Assembly (NCBI RefSeq): GCF_001642475.1
Contig: NW_019174033.1
Location: 1-64,000 of the forward strand
Direction: 5' to 3'
Source of the DNA: Fonsecaea monophora
Lineage: Eukaryota; Ascomycota; Eurotiomycetes; Chaetothyriales; Herpotrichiellaceae
Length of the DNA stretch: 64,000 nt
The position numbers and the translations under genes were made by a program. Below, in pieces: positions 56,601 to 64,000 of this stretch. The first letter of the stretch is position 1. Each line of letters starts with the position of its first letter. Under the pieces are notes generated by a model. It was not told the DNA's origin. It ran no database searches and saw only the letters and a program-made list of their open reading frames with translations.

Positions 56601-57663
56601 CTCACGCAGTTTTTGAAATGATGCTACAGCCGCCCCGAAGAGGTGCAGAAAAGGCGCAACCTGACTCAAGACCAACGTAGCTGTCAACATATTAGTAAAG
56701 TTCTGAGATGAAGTTCGATTCGAACTGACCTTCAATCAAGATGAAGACTACTGTAAACGTAACGCCCACGGAGGCGGCCGTAGCATCATGACGGACTGCA
56801 TCGGCAATCCGTTGACTTGCCTGCCAGAATGCTAGACCGTTCGCAGAATAGGCGATGAAATACAGGACCCCGGATTGTACACCAACCGCCAACGCCTTCT
56901 TTAGACCTTCGTGCTCTGAAGCCTTGAGCGCCTTGGCGAATTTATCCTCCAGCCGGGTGTTTGCGCCGAATGCGTGGACAACAACGACATTGGAAAGTGC
57001 TTCCGAAGCAATCGAAGCAGCGGTAGCAGCGTAGTCCGACATCATTCCAGAGTACTTTTCGACGTAATGACTTCCCACAAATGACATCAAGAAGTAGGCT
57101 GGTATCAACGAGACTAGCATCGCCGCGAGCTTATAGTCCTTGATAAAGGCGACTATATATGCCGTGATGAAAAAGGATAGACTTGAGAGACAGATTCCCA
57201 CCTTCTCAGATGTCCCTGACCGGATTGCTTGGATGTCGCCATTAAGTCGAGAGGCGACTTCTCCGGGAGGCAGATTGTCGAAATACGATGGCTCTTGTCG
57301 GAGCAGGTTATGTAAGTAACTCTCTCGTAGTCTTTGTGCGAGCCGAGCCCCGTTCAAAGTCCAGCACGAGAGGTGCATGTAGATGGTGACGAACTGGGCG
57401 ATGGCCAAGTACAAAATCAGCAGGATTTTGTCGTTGATGCTGTGTTGGTGCTGTGACCGAGCACTTGAAGTATCGGGCGAGTCGCAAGTTGCCGAGTTAA
57501 AGTCGTCAATGAGCTGACCAAAAAGGATACCGATCAGTGGGAATGGGATGCCAGACGCTATCGCAGATAGTATGGCCAACAATAACATGCCCGCATCGAT
57601 TTTGGAAGGGCTACCAGCCAAAAGCAGGCGAGGGTAGCCCACGAGCTTCTGGAAGAGATTCAT
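53649..57663 (-). CDS. Full-length ABC transporter, ABCB/MDR type (SitT-like)
   Basis: Two exons on the minus strand, 57663-56730 and 56680-53649 (49-base intron), give 1321 aa. The layout is (membrane domain - nucleotide-binding domain) x2. First NBD: Walker A GFSGSGKST (about 398-406), Q-loop LVQQDPSLLD, signature ISGGQKQR, Walker B VLILDEATA. Second NBD: GPSGAGKST, LVPQESVLFEG, FSGGQKQR and LLILDEPTS. A charged Ser/Glu-rich linker joins the halves. In Aspergillus fumigatus a similar gene (sitT) lies in the sidF-sidH-sidD cluster. The role is likely export of siderophore or its breakdown products, or multidrug efflux. Tail-to-tail with SidF and divergent from the NRPS. Confidence 0.93.
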
Positions 57664-59344
57664 GTTAACACAAAGCTGGCGAGGCTGCTTGCAGCCTCGT
57701 GAGTGTCGTGTCCGTGTGCTGAACCTGCAAAGACTGCTTCCCTGGCCGAGGTATCCCTTGAGAACTACTCAGCTCGTCGTTCTCATTGTGCACGACGCTG
57801 GAAATTTGCATTGCCGTAGGAATTGTTTCAGCGTCTGAAAGTGAATCCCTCCACTCCGATGCCGCACAGAGAGGATTGCTCCTTGTGGGTTAATGGTCGG
57901 CGAGGTGGCCATCGAGGTGGGTCTGAGCAACAGGGAATACAGAACACCAATTTGGTAACATACAGAGGGCAAGCGTAACGGGATGTAAAACGAGTAGTTT
58001 TGTAAAGTCAAAATACAGTAAAACGCCAAGGGATTCAGGATGTGTAGTGGGATGAAAGAAGGGCTCTTCAACACCTATTGGTACCCTTTGTCAAAACGGA
58101 CCCCTCGCGTGGCGAAATCGACAACCAATCTCTCCACGAAGTCGAGGTCGTCAAACGCAGGATGCAAAGTCCAATTGCGACTCCTTGTCCCCGGGGACCA
58201 TCATAACATGGTGGTCTTTCGGCCAGTTGCTGGAGAGACATGTAGCCTCAGAGTCAATGGCAATGAGGAAGAGAAGGCCGCCAGATATCTACAGCGTCAC
58301 ATTTGTCCATCCGGTATGGTGATCTGGTCAATCCCATTGGATGCAGTCCTTCCATGTTGAGGATTTCTGGCACAATGACACTGCAGAGCGTCCAGCTAGA
58401 TCCTTGTCCACAGACTGCGGCGTCTCAATGCACCGTCACTTCTCTTCAGGCTCCGGCATCGCCGGTGTCTTGTCACAGACAATGCATGTTCTTTTCTTTC
58501 CATGGAAACCCTGCAGGCTTAGGAACTATGAACTCCGTTCAGTGGATCGTTCAGTTAAAGCTCGTTGTGAAAAGCAGAAGCAGAGTAAGTTAAAGTGGGA
58601 GGGGTTTACGGGGATGGTCGTATGGGGTGCCCGGCGGGGGTCATCCTGTACGAGTAGGGTAGTGAGTACTCTTACCTAGGTAGAGATGTTGCAATGGGCG
58701 TGTCCACTCACGCTCGGATGTCGTCTCGCGTTTGATGGTGCAAATGCCATGCCCATGTTTTCCCGAAGGTATCGACGTGGCCAAATCACAGGGGAGGACT
58801 GTGAAAAATCTTTATCAGATTAGATTATCATTTGTATTGGCCGACACCCACGCTAGAGGCTTGGTATTGAGCTAACGCCCACATTTCGTCATTTTGTCCA
58901 TATTGCTCACAACCGATCCTTCGCCTCTCATACATCGTGCAGAGCGAACCGTAATGAATACCGTGCTACAATACCGGCGTCTTGAGACAAGCTGTATTTC
59001 AATACGAAACTCTTTTTTTTTACCAGGTCTGTCATGGAAATAACCGGACGGTCTCTGTCTCTCGCATGGAGCATGTACTCCTCTCCAAATGCCTGCTTGC
59101 CTTCAACCCGATGTGGGCATCAGGCCAAGTCCATAGACATGAGAAATGCCACCTGGTCGGCTACGCCAGGTCCCTGCGTGGAGCATCGCCTCTAGCTCCT
59201 CACCAAAATGCCAATCAAACCTTTGCGCTGGGATGGTTCAGTGACTCGTCTGAATCTCAATCGAATGGAGCACAGCTTCAAGTCCAGCTCACTTTCTCGA
59301 TCTTGAGCTCAGCCAGCAATCGCGAAAGCTGAACTGTTCGCAGA
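57664..59344. promoter_or_regulatory. Divergent promoter of ABC transporter and NRPS
   Basis: 1.68 kb without a supported gene. It contains the exact SreA-type site at 58812 and, 16 bases beyond it, a CCAAT box on the minus strand (58836-58840), the pairing used by HapX and the CCAAT complex. Confidence 0.6.
58812..58820 (-). promoter_or_regulatory. SreA-type site ATCTGATAA
   Basis: The plus strand reads TTATCAGAT, an exact ATCWGATAA match about 525 bases upstream of the NRPS start. A CCAAT box on the minus strand is close by. Confidence 0.6.
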
Positions 59345-62300
59345 ATGGGCTCTATACAAGTCGACGAGAGCGATGATCGAAGGCCGGCAAACGGCGACTC
59401 TGCCAATATATTGTCTGCCAGGGAGGCTGACGCTGAGGGCTTCTGGTCTTTCAAGATAGCCGGCCTTGAATCTGAAACAAAAGTCACTCCGACGGGCCTG
59501 GGAGAGGAAATCCTGCTTCTCGCATGGCTCCTCGTTCTCCTACGAACACAAGATGAAGGCCACATCTGGTTTGATTGGGCTTACGAAGGTCGAGGAAATG
59601 GTGCTCTTCACGGTCCGGCCAAAAGACGCTTGTTGATGGATGAATTCGTGACAGGTTTGCAAGACAGTATCGGGCAAGTTGGTTCTAAAATTGCTCGCCA
59701 CATCACGGCATGTATCGAAACTCAGCTACCTGAAGGCACGGGCCCTGTTTCGCTTCTGTTGAGCACCAGTTCCTTGGCCCAGACGCCTGAGGAAGCGAAT
59801 GACCAAGTGAGTATATGATGAACTCGAGCGTCCTATTGCTGACCTGTCGAGCGAAGTGTATACTGCACCTCCAAGTAAAATTTGACGAGGGTCGTCTCAA
59901 AATTCGTCCAGTATGGCAGACAGCAAACATGCTGCCATACACGATGACACGACACGTAATAGCACTGGTCGATGCTGTCAAAATGTGCATTTCAAATCCG
60001 AGCGACCCCATTGAAAGTGGTATTCGGCCGACGGCAGCTGATCTGGATGAAATATGGAAGTGGAATCACCCACTACCACCATCCTACAACTTTTGCATGC
60101 ACGAAGTAATTTCCGAGCAAGCCCAAAATTTCAAAGACAAGCTAGCGATCTTATCCTGGGATGGCAACCTGACGTATGCCGAAGTTGACCAATATTCTAC
60201 ATCCATTGCCCACTCGTTGAAAGAGATGGGTGTCGAGTTGCACGACGTCCTGCCAGTGTGCTTTGAGAAGTCAAGATGGACCATCATTGCCGTGCTGGCG
60301 GTGATGAAAGCAGGGGCGACATTTGTGCTGATGGATCCAACCCTTCCGCTTGCTCGTCTGCAAACCATGGCGAAACAGGTCGGAGCAAAGACGATGCTGA
60401 CATCTCGGAAGCAACATGACTATTCGGCTGCAATCTTGCCCGATGGAAACCTCATGGTTGTGGAAGAGGAATCGTTCAAACACGCCTCATGTTCGCAAGT
60501 CACGCCAAAACTGACAGTCGTTCCCCCATCTACTCTAATGTACATTATTTTCACCTCTGGCAGCACCGGCGTCCCGAAGGGAGTCTTGATTTCTCATGAA
60601 ACCTACACAAGCAGTGCCATTCCTCGGGCAGAGGCAGTCGGTTATACGGAGCACTCTAGGGTTCTCGATTTTGCGTCGTATGCTTTTGATGTCAGCATCG
60701 ACAGCATGCTTTGCACTCTTTCGAGGGGCGGATGTCTCTGCATTCCCTCTGACGAAGATCGAATGAACGACTTGAATGGAGCAATGCGAAGAATGCAAGT
60801 CACCTATGCCGGCCTGACCCCTTCGGTGGCCAGAATATTGGACCCGGATGTTGTGGCATCGCTCAGTGCCCTGGGCCTCGGAGGGGAGGCAGCTACTGCA
60901 AAAGAGGTGACGCGCTGGGGCCAAGTCACTAGGATCGTCATAGGCTACGGTCCATCCGAATGCACGATCGGATGTATGGTCAACAGCAGCGCTGCCACCG
61001 GCAGAGACTATGTATCCCTCGGGAGAGGCAATGGCGCAGCCATGTGGATTGTCGATCCCACTGATCACGAATTGCTCATGCCGGTGGGTGCTGTGGGCGA
61101 ACTACTTGTCGAAGGTCCTATTGTGGGACAAGGCTACTTGAATGATCCCGACAAAACCGCAGCGGCTTTTATCAGTGACCCGTCGTGGCTCGTCGCAGGC
61201 CATAATGGCTATGAAGGTCGCCGAGGTCGCCTATACAAGACTGGAGATCTTGGAAAATATGATCCCGACGGCTCTGGTGGTATTATCTTCATTGGGCGGA
61301 AGGATACTCAGGTCAAATTGCGCGGACAACGCGTCGAGCTAGGAGAAATCGAGTACCAGCTCAAAGCTAGACTCCCTCCGGGCACCAACGTCGTTGCTGA
61401 GGTGATTGTGCCTTCAGGCTCTGGAGGTCAACCTACGTTGATGGCGTTCATTGCATTTCAGTCTTTGAAAGGACAAGAGCCTACCGATCTACAGCGGGTA
61501 CCTCTCCACAAGGATCTACAGGAAATACTGTCAGCGGCCAATGAGGAGTTGGCCAAGGTCCTGCCACGATATATGGTGCCAACCTCATATATACCGGTCA
61601 ACTACATTCCTGTGATGATATCAGGCAAGACCGATCGCAAAAGACTGAGGCAGTTCGGTGCCACAGTCGACCTTCGACAGCTAGACCAAGGTACGACTAA
61701 AAGCGCTCCTCGACAGCTGAGCGATCTTGAACAACTTGTGCGGCTGGCCTGGAGTCAGACATTGCAACTTGACCCCGAAACCATTCGGCCTGACGACAAT
61801 TTCTTTGCACTGGGTGGCGACTCGTTGATGGCAATGAAGCTTGTCTCTGTTTGTAGAGCTCAAGGTCTCGATATCACAGTGGCGAACATTTTTCGCTGCC
61901 CTTCTCTCTTAGAGATGGCCGACACTGTCCAAATTTGCAGCTCTCAAGCGCGGACAGAAACCCCAGCCTTTTCAATGATCTCCCAAGATGCCGAGAGTGC
62001 CCGCCTCGAAGCTTCACAATGGTGTGGTACTGATCCAGCCTCCGTCGAAGACATCTACCCCTGCACACCATCACAAGAATCGCTTTTTACCTTCTCCCTC
62101 AAATCAACACGAGCGTATATCGCGCAGAGAGTCACTTGTATACCGTCGCAAATCAGCCTTGATGCCTGGAAAAGGGCTTGGGAGGAGGTTGTCGCGGCGA
62201 GCCCTATGCTGCGTACTCGCTTAGTGCAACTCCAAGATCCCGGTTTGCAGCAAGTTGTGTTAAGGGAAAGCATCTTCTGGAGATATTCGACTGATTTAGC

Positions 62301-64000
62301 GCAATATCTTGATGATGACCAGAGTGAGAAGATGGAACTTGGTCAAAATCTAGCTCGATATGCCATCGTCGACAACTCAAAGGATGACAAACGATATATG
62401 GTCTGGACTATCCATCACGTCGTCTACGATGGGTGGTCTGAGCCTCTGATACTCCAGAAAGTCAGCAAAGCCCTGCGGGATGAGCAAATCGAGCCACAAG
62501 CTGAAATGAAGGACTTTGTCAGATATGTGCGAGACGTGAACGAAGTCGAGGCTCAAGAATTCTGGCGGCGAGAATTGGAAGGAGCTGTTGGACCTCAATT
62601 CCCGCGTCTGCCTTCTAGAGATTATTTGCCGACCCCCGACGGCATGCTTGAACATCAATTTGCTCTGGAGACAACCCTTGGATCGACTTTCACAATAGCT
62701 ACACTGATCCGCGGTGCATGGTCGCTCGTGATGTCACAGTATACAGGCAGCGACGACATCGTTTTCGGCGAGACGCTCACAGGTCGAGATATTTCTTTGG
62801 CGAGGGTCGAAAACATCGAAGGCCCATTGATCGCGACTGTACCAATGCGCATACATATCAACCGGACGAGCTCTGTGCAATCTTACCTACAAACTGTGCA
62901 AGAAGCCGTACTTGTGCGTACAAAGTACCAACATGTCGGAATGCAAAACATCAGAAAGGTTAGCAGGGATGCTCAACACGCATGCGAAGCCGGTACGGGT
63001 CTGGTCATCCAACCAGAACCAGAGTACGTGGGCGCCGAACTTGGTTTTGGGCAGACGGATGTCGTCCATGAAGCACTGCATTTTAACCCTTATCCACTTA
63101 TGTTGGCCTTTGGAACACAAAAAGGTAGTTTGAGGATCTGTGCGAGCTTCGACACCAGCCTAGTTGACGTCGCACAAATGAAGCGAGTACTCGCCCAGCT
63201 AGAGACGGCTTGCTTGCAGCTGATGAAGGATCCCTTTCGAAAGCTAAACGAAATTTCCTGTCTACCGGAAACCGAACTCGATCAGATCTGGCGTTGGAAC
63301 AAAATTCCTCCCTTGTCTTTGGATAATTCATCAGGAAGGCTTCGAGCAGATGCAAGTATCAACCAAGGATCAATATATCCTCCTGCGGTGGTACCTTGGG
63401 TATGTAACCCAAAAAATCCCTCCCTCTTGTCGCCCATTGGAAGTATTGGCGAGCTTTGGCTGGAAGGATCTTTCTTTACAGCTGATACAACTTCGTCTCC
63501 CACCTGGCTTCTGGCTGGAAGCTCCACTTGCGCTGGCCGATCCGGAACAGTGCAATCGACCGGTGACTTGGTCCAGTTACAAGACGACGGCAGCCTCGTT
63601 TTCATCGGTCGAAAGGAGAATCGCTCGACCATCCAAGGCCACGTGGTAGACATTGCAGACCTCGAAGCTCATGTCGCCAAGCATCTTCCATCAACAACCC
63701 GCACCGCGGCAGCTGTATACCAATCGCCACTGGACGGGGATCAGCACTCGGCCGAGATCGAATTGGTTGTTTTCGTCGAGCAACACCCCTCTCAGGAGGA
63801 GCATGTTCCGCTCATGGCAGCGAAACATGACATACCCTACGATGCACCCGGGCCATCCAGATCACACCTAACGATCCATGATACGATTCACCCCAGCGTT
63901 GCTATTGCCCTAAAAAAGCTTGACAAATTCATCCACGACTCCCTGCCACCATACATGCTTCCCTCTGCGTACATTGTGGTCGACAAAATACCGACCGAGA
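59345..64000 (+). CDS. sidD: SidD/NPS6-type nonribosomal peptide synthetase (fusarinine-type siderophore synthetase), 3'-truncated by window
   Basis: Exon 1 is 59345-59806. Exon 2 begins at 59857 and stays open to the window end, giving 1535 aa so far. After an N-terminal extension (about 1-230) comes a full adenylation domain: IIFTSGSTGVPKG (near 382-394), FASYAFDVSID, LGLGGEA, GYGPSECTIG, YKTGDLGKY and GRKDTQVKLRGQRVELGEIE. A thiolation domain follows with Ser810 (FFALGGDSLMAM). The condensation domain has His1007-His1008-x3-Asp1012-Gly1013 (IHHVVYDGW). From about residue 1296 a second adenylation domain starts, but it keeps only the late motifs (IGELWLEG, STGDLVQL, VFIGRKENRS). This A-T-C-degenerate-A order is the NPS6/SidD layout. 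It joins anhydromevalonyl-hydroxyornithine units into fusarinine-type products. The remaining T and C domains lie outside. Confidence 0.92.

Noticed and set aside
53649..57663. Plus-strand open frames opposite the ABC transporter
   Set aside because: They are antisense shadows of a strongly coding minus strand and have no motifs of their own.
1..64000. CRISPR arrays, bacterial operons, rRNA or tRNA genes
   Set aside because: No spaced direct repeats, Shine-Dalgarno sites or RNA-gene consensus blocks were seen; spliceosomal introns show a eukaryotic genome.

Overview
The window is nuclear DNA of a filamentous ascomycete (Pezizomycotina). Genes are split by short introns of about 45-120 bases with GTRNGT starts and CTRAY branch points. 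Typical fungal families are present: a Zn2Cys6 regulator, Tri12-type and siderophore-type MFS carriers, a P450, and a hydroxamate-siderophore NRPS. The species cannot be named from the sequence alone. I rebuilt gene models by hand from reading frames, splice signals and family motifs. All exon sums keep frame.

1-16 kb is a loosely packed region. It holds an MmgE/PrpD-family protein, an O-methyltransferase, a CYTH-fold protein, an amino-acid permease (with a 10-base micro-exon), a zinc-less medium-chain reductase and a PD-(D/E)XK-nuclease-like protein. Two long stretches (about 2.2 and 3.4 kb) show no gene.

16-41 kb looks like a catabolic or tailoring cluster. It carries a carboxymuconolactone-decarboxylase-like protein, a double alpha/beta-barrel protein, a phenol-hydroxylase-like FAD monooxygenase, three short-chain dehydrogenases (one of the HSD10 type), a Zn2Cys6 regulator, an MFS exporter, a single-domain VOC protein with a full extradiol-dioxygenase metal triad, a 3-ketosteroid-1-dehydrogenase-like flavoprotein, a P450 and an acetoacetyl-CoA-synthetase-family ligase. 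Most are in head-to-head pairs. Everted TCCGA...TCGGA palindromes occur in three of their promoters. No backbone synthase (PKS, terpene cyclase) lies in this stretch. A ring-opening route acting on a polycyclic or aromatic compound is my inference.

41.8-64 kb is a hydroxamate-siderophore gene cluster: a siderophore-type MFS carrier, a diverged SidA-family ornithine monooxygenase, a SidI-type acyl-CoA ligase, a SidH-type hydratase, a SidF-type transacylase, a SitT-like full ABC transporter, and a SidD/NPS6-type NRPS that runs off the right edge. SidI, SidH and SidF end in PKL, SKL and AKL, which fits peroxisomal assembly of anhydromevalonyl-hydroxyornithine. Five exact ATCWGATAA (SreA-type GATA) sites lie in three of its promoters, so iron repression is expected.
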